Both the position numbers and the translations under genes were made by a program. A model generated the notes under the pieces. It ran no database searches, was not told where the DNA came from, and saw only the letters and a program-made list of their open reading frames with translations. Below are positions 46,701-57,154 of a stretch of 64,000 nt of DNA, piece after piece (within the stretch, counting starts at the first letter, position 1; each line of letters opens with the position of its first letter). The stretch is from Hirudo medicinalis (Eukaryota > Annelida > Clitellata > Hirudinida > Hirudinidae): positions 35,406 to 99,405 of the forward strand of contig MPNW01000030.1 in the NCBI GenBank assembly GCA_011800805.1, read 5' to 3'.

Positions 46701-49643
46701 GAAATTGACCCTGGTAATAAAAATAACGGCCAACAAGTCCCCAACGGTCTTCAAGTTAACATGTCTTATTCTGCCGTACTCCCTTATCTGGAAGAGTTCA
46801 CCTTTCTCTTAATAATTCTCTTAATATATCCTCCTTCCAAATCTCAGATCTATCATATCTAAAACAAAATTTATAGATGTGTCACTAAAGTTTTGCAATA
46901 GCGATGGAGTTATTGGCAATTCCAATGTAGCAAGGCAGTGGATACTCATCCTCATAAAAACTTATAATTTTATAATATTTTAAATATATGTCATCCAAAA
47001 CAACTGAAATATTTATAAATGTTTAAATAAAAAAAAGAGCATTTTATAAGAAACTTCACTTTTCCAACATTATTTAAATACTTTTGGGTTTATTATTGAA
47101 ATTAAAATTCTTATAAAATAAAGGAATTAAATTTCTTCTTAGTTTAACCGCTCTCTTGCAAAATGCTCATTGGATATGAAGTATCGCAAATCCCAAAACT
47201 TTTGGATCGGTACCAAGTTATTTTTAGCTTCATTAATGATAATAATGCAAAAGTACAATATAAATTAACTGTTGTTATTAATGCATTTCTTCCGAAAGAA
47301 AATTGTCTGACTAATCCAGTTGTTGAAGTTCTCCAGATATAAAATTTGTTGCACACTTCAAACATTAAAAAACTTATCTTACGAATTTCTGAGACAAACT
47401 TAGGCGCGTAATGCCTCCAAACAATGCGTTTTCCCAGGATGCTTATTATAAGTAACAATTTTAACGCTTCAAGAATAAAGAATTATTAACCCTTAATAAG
47501 AAAATATCCTCATGAATTAAAATAACATCAAAGTTATCGTCATCATTGTAACATCTCAATGTCAAAATTTCATTTGCATTTTTAAAACATTCAAAAAGAC
47601 AATGGTACAAATTAGGTATCGTGTGTAGTTGTTGTCATTGCACTAACACAAAGAAATCAAACATCTCACATATCTAAACAAATGTTGCGGTAAAATAATT
47701 TTATTTAGAATTTGTATGATATGTTTAGAATAATAACAATAACTATTATTTAAGTTAATAATGATGATGATCATGATGATAACATTAATTAATTACAGCA
47801 CATGACAGTGTGCATAGTGTCAGAAATGCCCATCACACTCAAGAATTATGCCTGCTAAATTTTGTGACTGATTTTTGAACAAAAGAATTTAAGACCTGCT
47901 GCTTCAACAGTAACACTCCTGCTGAGCCTTGCAATCTGCCCAGAACTGACCATGCAAAGGTATTCACCCTCGTCAGACTTGTCGAAGCTAATGATCTGCA
48001 GGGAGCCATTCTGCAAGAGGCGCTGGTTTTCTGTTGGTTCGAGGACGAATCCATTGACATACCATGTGACTTTTGGAGGGGCATTATTGCTGAAGTGTGC
48101 CAAACAATCCAAAATGATGGCTGATCCTAGCAAGACCACATCACCTCTTGGCTCATGCTCGAAAGTGATGTCGAGTTTGTCCACTCTTGCCTGAGAGTCT
48201 AAAATTATTTTGGATGTTAAGTAAAAGTTGTTTTAAATAAAGAAAAGCATGGTAGATTTTTAGCATTAACCTACCCTGGTTTGGAATCTAAGCAGCTAAT
48301 TCAATAGAAATATTTCACTGGCTGTCAAAAGAAAGCTTGCAAATAATTGTTATAATGCATTTCTCAGTTATTCACGAACTGACAGATCGCTCATTTAGTC
48401 ACCATCCAGCACTTTCAGCCTTGAATTGTTAGAATGTCTATAAACTGGTATTCTAAATATGCTTAATTTTCAACAATGAATAAGGTGAAGCTACAGGATA
48501 CTTTCAGTTTAGTTCTCATAAAAATTATGGTTTGGAATGCAAACATTTTCATTTAACATTATTATTACTTATTTATTCCATTTAATACATTATTGCAAAT
48601 TGAAAAATGCACAATAGAAAAGAATAGTAATTATTAATAAAAAGCCCAACAACTAGAAGGCAATGCCTAAAAAAGAATAAAATTCTAGAAAAACTAAAAT
48701 AAAATCCAGAAATGATATTTTCTACTATCTTTTAAGATAGCTCTCATTAATCTTCTGGGGAGGGATGTGATGTCGATCAATAAATCTCAGGCTCTGTAAG
48801 TGTTGTGTTTGCAATTCAAACACTTGCACTCAATTAAGTGGCCTTGATGGTTATACCTTGCACAACTTTAATACATTACAAGAAAAAAGTGTGTTTGCAC
48901 ACATGTACAGAGAGGTGCACAGTTGCTGCTGCACGGAAGAGCATTACTTGCGACTCCACCATCTTCACTGACGAAGGTCAGTGCAAATTAAATGCAAATC
49001 TTTGATCCAAAGTAACAGTTTAATTAATTTTTTTAAATCATGACTAATATTACCTAAATCATTAGAGACTTATCCCCATTTTCTGTAGAGCTCTCACATG
49101 TAGATTTCAAAATCATGTAAACCAATAACGTAATTACAAGATAAGATTAAGTAATAATCATTGAGTTGATAATAACTGAAAAAATTCTTTCAAGTTGAGA
49201 CTAAAGCAATAAGAATTATTTGAAGATGTGTTTTACTAGATTAATTTTGTTAACTAATTTTTAAACAAATAACTATCATTAAATTAAACTTTATAATTAC
49301 TTTCCAATTTCCAGAGGCATAAACTGACCATATAAAATCTTTTAATTGCAGGGAAAATATCAAATATCATAGCAAACATTTCTATAAAAATGTGAATGTA
49401 TTGAGATATCTTCAAAGGCCTAAGAATATTTTTAAGAGGTTATTAAAATAATTACGTAGCATTCGGTACAATTTAACTGAAAATTTAAAATTGACATTAA
49501 AATTAGTTCCTTTACACTTTCATTGGAAAATGTGATAAAACTTTGTTATAAGGAATCAAAAATAACTTTTACTGACCACTGGAGCAGCCCAATATGACGA
49601 AAACTGCCGCAATATAGAATCCTTTCGAGGTTTTAGAATGCAT
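40769..49643 (-). CDS. DCC/protogenin-like transmembrane receptor: 4 Ig + 5 FN3 domains
   Basis: Type I membrane receptor of the DCC/neogenin/IGDCC kind, expected in axon guidance or cell adhesion. 17 exons in phase give 1045 residues: 49643-49577, 48198-47896, 46405-46261, 46194-46058, 45573-45319, 45199-44894, 44691-44560, 44497-44345, 44267-44076, 43428-43300, 43077-42889, 42819-42724, 42519-42324, 42256-42156, 42089-41739, 41238-41133, 41048-40769. A signal peptide (GFYIAAVFVILGCSSG) is followed by four Ig domains (Cys pairs visible, e.g. IILDCLAHF...DEGEYLCMVS). Five FN3 domains follow (e.g. IELSWDPPD, LPFTNYTFYVRAHADG). The membrane helix is MIIGIVVTVVLVSAALAVVL. The tail of about 100 residues has a His-rich run and ends ESESTV, a class I PDZ ligand. 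The 4+5 layout matches PRTG/IGDCC3/4; other Ig-FN3 receptors remain possible. One intron has a GC donor (42888). Confidence 0.87.
45768..46030. repeat. 12-bp minisatellite in receptor intron
   Basis: About 20 head-to-tail copies of a 12-base unit, ATGAAAGATAAT, varying to ATGAAAGATATT and ATGAAAAATAAT. The centre shows a 24-base higher-order unit (AAA-AAT copy alternating with AAA-GAT copy). The array lies in the intron between the exons 46194-46058 and 45573-45319. Since 12 is a multiple of three, it leaves long spurious open frames on both strands. Confidence 0.93.
46406..47895 (-). other. Intron between Ig1 and Ig2 of the receptor
   Basis: About 1.5 kb. Open frames at 46557-46862 (+) and 47144-47458 (-) were inspected and look non-coding: no domain, no conserved splice signals, strongly AT-driven composition. 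Confidence 0.5.
48199..49576 (-). other. First intron of the receptor
   Basis: About 1.4 kb between the signal-peptide exon and the Ig1 exon. No gene or classifiable repeat was recognised. Confidence 0.5.
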
Positions 49644-50363
49644 AAGAGTTTACGAAAAAACAGCAGCGAACGACATTAGTCTTCGAATTCAAATAAACAA
49701 AAGATTAAAGTTGAAATGACTATGACTACACGCTCTCCAAACGTTTTGTCACTGTTTATCAAATTAAATTACAGGCTCAAGCGCAACGAAGGATATTGTA
49801 GCAATCATTAGTGAAGCGCATTAATATCTTGTGATTTCGAGTTGTTCCGGCGCTTATAAGGATCAGTTCTCACTTAATTTTTTTTTATTCATTGGCCATA
49901 ATTGACTCATTTTTTCCTGAGCAATATTGATATGAAGGAGACAATAGACTCTCCAGTGACAAAGGAAATGTCATGTAATGGATTTAAAATATATATGTAT
50001 ATATACGTGTGTACTCCTCTCAAGCCCCGGATCATAAAGTACTTTCTCAGTTCAGATTCTCAACAAATTTATCTGAACCATTTGCCTTGTATTCAACATC
50101 TCTTCATTTTCATGTTTGGTTGCTATATGAGCCAAAATGGTTTCATTTTGAAGATACCTTATGTTCTTAGAATTGATAAGCTGAAACATTCTTTCGGTCT
50201 TAAGGTCCACAGTGAGCAGGCCCGGATTTAAGCCTGTTCAGGGTGTGCCATTGCACAGGGGCTTCCGCCAACCAAAGGAAAAAATTTCGACTTGCATTTC
50301 AGAGTGATTAACATAGATTTATTGCAATCATAAATGTCGCGTGCACAATCTGACAGTGCTAAG

Positions 50364-50730
50364 CTAAGCACATAGTATTATTATTATGATCTGAGTAAAG
50401 TCTCCTCCTGTATTGAACGTATAGTGTTGAAGTGGTGAAACTATCCGCGATTTCATCTTCGCAAATTCGGTTACCATGAACTCAAAGTTGATCTCAACGC
50501 TACTCACCACGTATAGGTGAGAGAACTGATCATGGCACAATGGTTTGCGAAGTCTGTTCTTTAAGACTTTCATCTTTGAGAATGAACACTTCGCACTACA
50601 ATTGCTGACCATAAGAACGAGATACATGCGGAGAGCTATATCCGCATTGGAAATGTTCCCTGAACTCGTTTCTGTATTTATTGGTCTAGGCTCTTGTTCT
50701 GCCCTTGTAACTTTAGGGCAATTGCCAATC
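50364..50730 (-). mobile_element. hAT transposase C-terminal (dimerisation) fragment
   Basis: Minus-strand frame: NTETSSGNISNADIALRMYL then VLMVSNCSAKCSFSKMKVLK, NRLRKPLCHDQFSHLYVVSS and FMVTEFAKMKSR. This is the C-terminal hAT dimerisation region in the form found in ZMYM/DUF4371-type elements (S-N-C-S-x-x-x-S-F-S-K-x-K-x-x-K-N-R-L-R). No catalytic core remains, so it is a relic. Confidence 0.75.
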
Positions 50731-52792
50731 GGCCATGGCGACTAGCCTCTGTGGATGTTTTTCTGACACTTCCACTTATATTTCTCTTATATCAAGATCA
50801 ATGCTGTTCATTGTTACTCCACCAACTAATTGTTGATACTCAAGGTAAAAGGAAATACGCTATTCCAAATTAAGGGCTTGTCGATTTTGTCTGTATACGA
50901 CCAAGTCAGTAATACTAACTTTTGTTTCATTTAACACTAAACTTTAAATATGGAAGTAATTTAAGCTACCTCCAAGTTTCCTTCCTCCTTGGTTTATTAA
51001 CTTTTCCAAAATTCTCCTGTTATTAGGAGAATAATAACCTCCTAATAGGTTATTAGGAGGTTATTAGGTTATTGGGAAACTGACGATCTTTTTTGCAAGT
51101 TAAGGTTTCGTACAAAATATCGTAAAGGGTGTGTTAATTATGCTATTGTTTTGTAGGTTAAATTCCATATGGAATCATAGCAGTCACGCCATACGGCTAC
51201 TCCATATCGGCTGTGCTCGCATTGTCCAGAATATGGCTGTCTCCGTCCTGAACGCAGGGAGCGGTGTCGTTCTCCCTCGATTCCCCCGGAAGGGTAGAAT
51301 TATGATCCCTGATTTGTTGCCGTAACCTCCTCGCACGGTCTTCCGGATCCCCCGAATCGTTACCTGAGGGTTTCACCGGTCTTTCAGGCGTTTTGCCATT
51401 GACGTGCCCGGTGTATATGTTCCTCGACTACTTGATGGTGTGTGCCACGATGAGTTTCCTCACCTAAGATGGTGAGAACGGAATCGTTCTCATCCGGCCT
51501 AGTCCCTAGGGCTCCTACAATGGCCCTCATCGTCGTGTTGTAGCTCGATTCCTAGCTTCTTAAATGAATTCCACTAGGAATAATCTGTCAGAGGAAGTCC
51601 TGCGCTAAAATGAAATACTATTATTTCATTGATGATATCATAATGAAACTTTTTGTTACGTCTACAAGTCGTTATAGTTAATGAATACAGGTTATTCGAA
51701 AGTATCTGGGAAATAATGCAAAGCGTGTCGGAAGAGATTACCAAGAAACCTGGTTTAATGCTGGGAAACTGTTCAAGAAAATAAGGAACATGGCAATGTT
51801 ATTAAAGTCGATTAAGGTGGCATGGAATTATGTTGATGGGGGTTGGAGGCGAGGCATTAATCAAGAGCTTGCGGTGCATGTCTTACATGGCTGCTACAGG
51901 CATCACCAAGGATGCCAACTTTTGACCTTTTTCTGCTAGATCAAAGCAAAATTGAAATATTCTAACTTCATTGTACGCATTCATTGACAAAAGTCAATGG
52001 GTGACAGCTACTCAGGCGGCCGAAATAGATCACGACGCCGAGGCCGTCACTTGGTTTTCTGGGATGTACGCCTTCAATGGTGGTGTTACTACGGGGAAAA
52101 AAGGGATGAATGTGGTGGGAAGTGGGTCCTTTGACCCCGGCAAAAAAGGCGTTTTTAAAGGCAGTTATTTAAACTTAATGCAAAAACTTTCCTGAATATG
52201 GCGATTCATATCACCTTGTAACAGGTCTCAATCTAGTTATTGAGATTTTAAATGTTCAACGTGCATAAAACATCCTCACCAAATATTTAATAATTTATTA
52301 AAGCATCAGTTGTTTGATTATTTAAAAAAGTTCATTCAAACAATATAGTAATAATATAGCTAAATTTAAGTTACTAAGTGCTTGATATTCGTCATATATA
52401 ATATCTTTGCGAAACCATGTCTCGGCAACATATTTTGGATCGCTTAGAAGGCTATTGGAGTCTCCGCAACCGCTGAAAGTATTATTTATTTGTTATACTT
52501 TTATTTGATTAACTCGCTTAAGAGACATTTAATTGAAAATTTTGAATCTTGGTGTACGACTGATTTTTACTCCAACGTGATGTGTTTGTTGCTGCCGCTT
52601 TCTAGTTTTCTTAATTAAATAATTACAAAAGGAAAACAAATAGTTGACCGAGAAGTTGTCACATACTCATGAATCTAACAAATTCATGAATTGTACTTAA
52701 ATTATATGCCTGAAATTATTGCATATACTTTATGGATTCTTAGTAATCAATTTAAAATTTCTTAAAGATTCAAACCGTGCCAATCCTCTGCA
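50731..52792. other. Transposon-like debris, no gene called
   Basis: The segment 51160-51560 is clearly richer in GC than everything around it and likely belongs to an old mobile element, but I could not identify it on either strand. The open frame 51971-52195 lacks an ATG start near its left end and shows no domain. The right end contains the prefoldin promoter. Confidence 0.4.
51011..51066. repeat. Two adjacent perfect hairpins
   Basis: ATTCTCCT (51011-51018) pairs with AGGAGAAT (51025-51032). Directly after it, a 16-base arm (51032-51047, TAATAACCTCCTAATA) pairs perfectly with 51051-51066 around a 3-base loop. Both share the motif TTATTAGGAG. They could be a MITE end or a repeat-expansion product. 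Confidence 0.85.
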
Positions 52793-53413
52793 ATGAGCTC
52801 TGACAAGAAACCAGTTGACTTAGAGCTTAAAAAGGTTAATAACCATGATAATTTCAGTTGCCTAATTAAGTAATATTGGTTTTCTTTATTTGGTTTAACA
52901 ATAGAGAATTAACAATTGCTTTTACATGCATTCCAGGCTTTCCAGGAGCTACAAGTAAAAATGATTTCAACATCTCAGCAGCTCAAAGTTTCAGATCTAC
53001 AAATTGAACAGCTTAAGAAGCAGATAACTCATTCACAATTGGTGGGTAGAGATCTGGAAACATTACCCTCTGAAGCATCCTGCTACAAGAGCATAGGCAG
53101 AATGTCAGTACATAAACATTTCATGATTATTCTTGATCCATGAATGATTACCATATGTGTTCCTTTAAGGTTTCTGAAAATGCCTTTGACAGAAATTAAG
53201 GATGGAATGAGGAAGGAAATAAAGGAGCATGAGGAGAAGATAAAAAGCATTGAAGTTTGTACTTAATAACTATTTATAATTTGAAGTTTTATTTCTCATT
53301 AAAAATTCCTGCTTTTGCAGGGCACTAAGTCATATTTGGAAAGAACTTTGAAAGAGAGTGAAGAGAATTTGAGAGAAATGGTCATAGTGAAGCAGAGGGA
53401 ACAAATTCGTTAA
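52793..53413 (+). CDS. PFDN1: Prefoldin subunit 1
   Basis: Beta-type subunit of the hexameric prefoldin chaperone, which captures nascent actin and tubulin and passes them to the chaperonin CCT. Four exons keep phase: 52793-52834, 52937-53103, 53170-53254, 53321-53413, for 128 residues. The protein has the two long coiled-coil helices of the family: N-terminal PVDLELKK-AFQELQVKM...DLQIEQLKKQ and C-terminal KSYLERTLKESEENLREMV. Between them are the beta-hairpin residues YKSIGRMFLKMP. Human PFDN1 has PVDLELKKAFTELQAKV and KKSYLERSVKEAEDNIREM at the same places. The start ATG gives MSSDKKPVDLELKK, almost the human N-terminus. DMAP1 is convergent, about 680 bases away. Confidence 0.95.
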
Positions 53414-54094
53414 AAATTAAATTTGATTTGAACTACCACATTTGTTCATGTTTTATTTAGTGCTGGTATCCCTGATTTAAGTTTTCACAAATACACCGAG
53501 TCTTCTGAAATACTCCTTCACTAACCCTAAATGTGTTGATGGGTTCTGAGAATATTAAAGATACTAAAATACGCTCCAGATTCGCTTGGAAGTTTTAGCA
53601 ACCACAGTTGCCACAAGCAATGATTTTTCTGACTACATGTTTTTGGAACCATCATTTCGTGACTAAGGCCATGCTGCTAGGTAGTTCATCAAGGTGCATG
53701 TTGAACCTGTGAACCTCAGCATCTCATTATATTATTCATAATTACAAGGAGCCTTCATTTTCCCATCATGCTGCACTGCTGCCAGCATCGTGTTGCTTGC
53801 TGGATGCTTCAAGATTGCAAATATTTATTGCAAAGTAAAGCAAAAGGCAAGTAATAATTTACCAAATAATATTTTTGTGAAGAGTTTCTGTTATTACTTA
53901 ACAATAATATAATATTACATAATGTTATAATTACATATGGCACTTCTAGAAGGAGCCAAATCAATCATTTTTTTAAAATGCTAGTTTATTGAACTTAATT
54001 GTAGTTTGGTCAGGAGTCAATCAAAATTGTCTTTCACTGTGAAATGTCCATTGACTCATTCCCCGCAGTAAATTCGGTTTTGCAGGTATCAAAA
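53414..54094. other. Intergenic stretch between convergent PFDN1 and DMAP1
   Basis: Holds the two 3' UTRs. No exon or repeat recognised. Confidence 0.45.
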
Positions 54095-56482
54095 TCAGCG
54101 ATCTGTAAAATCACATGATTGCAATGCTGTGTGTTTGTAAAACTGATTGGCACATGCTTTGTTAACCTTTCCGGGAGCCAAAGTTTCATATCTGTGTCTC
54201 AGAGTTTGGAGTTCGTATTCGCAGTTTGTGAGTGCCAGCTTCAACTCATATAAAAGCACCATATCTTGCCGTAATTCATTGAAATCAGTGACAATTTCCT
54301 GGGTTGGAGTTGGGTTTGCATCTGAAACATTAGGCATTTAAGATAATTTCCGAATTGTGTAATTTGTGGAGAAACCAGCAAAATTACCTATTCCGAATTC
54401 TTCCAACATCTGTTCAATAGCTTTTGTTTTTTTCTGGCCGAGGGAGATTGGAAGCTTCATCTAAGTAAGAGATCATGCAAACAGATTTGCATTACAAATT
54501 AAATAATAAAGAAAGGTAGTAATTCCTTGTAATTCTTAAATGGATCAAAAGTTTGTATGATTTTTGCCTCACCTTTTGGCTTCTGAGGTAAACTCCAGAC
54601 TGTTTGAGATCAGGGAACTTAATGCTCGTTGTTTCAAGAGAGAACTGCAGAAAAGAAAGTGATCTTGATGCAATCTACAGGGACTCAACTCTCAGCATCC
54701 ACTTACAGAATTATCACGAGCTTTGTGCGGTAAAACTTTCTTTGACATTTTCCGCTCGGTTCTCCTGCCATCCGAGTTGTTGTCGGCTGCCGTGATCAAC
54801 TTCTGCAGGTCAAGGGCCTTCTTTTCTCTTTCTTTCTTTCTTTGTTCAATCTTCTTCAACTCTTGCACCAATCTTTCCTCTTCTTCAATCTAGGATAAAA
54901 ATACTTATCAGTTAGATTTGCAATTGATAAATGGTGAAAATAATGTTGGTTGTCCAACTTGTTCTTCTGTTCTGTGGAAGAGCTTTTCTAACTGCTCCTT
55001 CCTTCGTCTTTCATGATTGGCATCAAAACATCTAATTTTCTGATCAAGACTTGGATTTCTTAACTGCTTAGGAGTAAAATAAAGGTAAAATATCTCACAT
55101 ATGATAAGTTCCAATTTTTTTTTACCTTGGTAAGTATTTTACAAATGTTGTAATATCTCTCCTTCAAGTCTTCCATAGATCTGTGTTTTGGAAATTTAAT
55201 GGAATCCCACCTGTCCTGAATGATCACAAATCTAATAAAAAGAAAATCATTATAATAAGAATAATGAAGAAATGATCACAAAATGCTCAACAAATGACTG
55301 CATACCTCAAGTCAAAACGTTTACACAGCTCCAATAGGTGGTCTGTTTCTTGCTTGGTCCAGTTTGAGCAGAGAAGATGTTGCTGATATTCGAGATCCGA
55401 ATAAGTGGGAACATCAATGATTTTGTTGAATCTAACAAAAGGATATTCAAGACCTTCATCTGCCACCCTCCTCCAATGATGAAATATTGCCCCATCCTGT
55501 TCATAAAGATCATTATATTTCTTCATCAAAATTACAATACCAAAATTCAAATATTTTTTATTCATAACGATTTAATAAAAACTTAACCTTTCTTGCAGGG
55601 TTTGTGAATGGAGTCCATCTCCAAGGACGTACTTTACTTCTGCCAATCTTTGCCTTCATCTGCTTGTATCCAAGATTGCTATCTGTTGGAAAAATGGGAG
55701 GAGCATCTCTAGGGAAGTAAAAAACACCATTAATAGGTTTTTTTCAGTCAACTTTTACTCATTTCCATTTGTTGGTGATAATTCCAAGCAAAAATAGAAA
55801 GCAAACATATCACAAACTTGTTGTCAGTCCACAGCAGGCCCCACAACTCTCTGTGCATTCCTTCAGGTCTCTTGATATTTGCCTCTGCTTTCTTTGCCTT
55901 TTTCTAAATTGAAAACACATAAGCTATTTGATAATAATTGAAGTTGGTTTAAGAATCTCAATCATACATCACACATCAATGTTTAGATAAACAGATGAAC
56001 AGTTACAATGATTAAAAGAGAACTATTTTCTAAATTTCATTTGGTGGAAAATTATGACAAAATCACAAATTTTGGTTTATCACTGCATGTCAAATCACTT
56101 TTATTCATCCAGATGTTTTAAATTTGAGGATAATTAGGTTTTTCATGTTGTGAAACTACAAGTAATGCAGTAAAAATAATCACTTTGATCCTTAAGGGTG
56201 TCTTTTTCAAGAAGATTTAGTAATTGGACTTATACTATTCAGAAACAACACTGTTGTTATTCAAAGCCATGCAAATATTAATTATTGTAAAAAAGAAAAC
56301 ATTTGATTCAGAAAAGTTATAAGCATGTTCAGTTAGATTACAATTTAATTGCACTAAAAAACAATTCAACTAAAACTTACTTTTTTATTTTCACCAAACA
56401 ACGTCTCCCTGGTTATAGTTTCTTCCTTTTCTTCTGGAAGATCTAAATCCAGTATGTCCCTCAAATCGCTTCCCATGGCCAT
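54095..56482 (-). CDS. DMAP1: DNA methyltransferase 1-associated protein 1 (SWC4/Eaf2)
   Basis: Shared subunit of the TIP60/NuA4 acetyltransferase and SRCAP/SWR1 remodelling complexes in the nucleus. Ten exons keep phase, giving 422 residues (human 467): 56482-56381, 55903-55818, 55708-55588, 55496-55306, 55231-55126, 55066-54959, 54889-54707, 54644-54573, 54460-54388, 54321-54095. The N-terminus is MAMGSDLRDILDLDLPEE. Then come KRPEGMHRELWGLLWTDNKD, KVRPWRWTPFTNPARKDGAI and the SANT/Myb-like domain (NWTKQETDHLLELCKRFDLR, then DLKERYYNICKILTK). FDANHERRRKEQLEKLFHRT leads into a coiled coil with TAADNNSDGRRTERK. SGVYLRSQKMKLPISLGQKK precedes ELRQDMVLLYELKLALTNCE at the C-terminus. The human C-terminal extension is mostly absent. 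Confidence 0.95.
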
Positions 56483-57154
56483 GTTTCAAGCGAATCCTGC
56501 ATATCGTAATATAATGGTTAGTTATCATTTGTCCTGCAGGTGCTAGCCTCTATTTTGCAAAAATTAGACCAAGGTGAATTATGGATAAAGCCTCTAGACG
56601 TTCGTTCCTTTGTATACAACTTCATATTTAGCATTTAGGTGGCTCGACGTGAATAAGGGTCGTCAATAACATTATGTAACCTCATGTACCTCAAAATTAG
56701 CACAAAGAACAAGGATTGTAATTTTTCAGATGGTTTGTTGAGTCCGTGAAATGAGTATAAACAAATGCCTATCGCTCAAAAGTTATAAATACAATATTTG
56801 TACTGATAGATTGTAAAGGATTTAAAAATTTATTTATAGTTAATTAATTTGATTTGTCAATTTATTTCTATATAAATAAAGCACAATAGAGATGATTAAG
56901 AGCAACGTGATAAGACATAACAATTATTTAAAGTGTTAAAACCCAGTTACGAATTAGCGGCGAAATATCTAAACAGAAAGTATTTGCATATAAAAATTGT
57001 TTATTTTGCTCAAAAATAAAACCTGTGTTCAGCCCAAGTAATTTCTGTCTAAGGCAACCTAGTTACAAACGTATTGCAGTTTAAAGTTGACTAAATGGTG
57101 TCAACGTCATTATGTGTAAAAATTTCGATTCTATTAAGATATAAAATCCAGAAT
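56483..57154. other. Shared upstream region of divergent DMAP1 and kinase genes
   Basis: A 672-base stretch between two divergent start codons; it must contain both promoters. No TATA box or repeat stands out. Confidence 0.45.

Noticed and set aside
46557..47458. Two open frames (101 and 104 codons) in the receptor intron
   Set aside because: No domain, no splice context, and composition like the surrounding AT-rich intron.
49902..50231. Plus-strand 109-codon open frame
   Set aside because: Starts at TTG, has no domain, and is composed of AT-driven residues; no splice signals nearby support it.
51971..52195. Plus-strand open frame with MYAFIDKSQWVTATQ
   Set aside because: No ATG at its start, no recognised family, and it sits in transposon debris.
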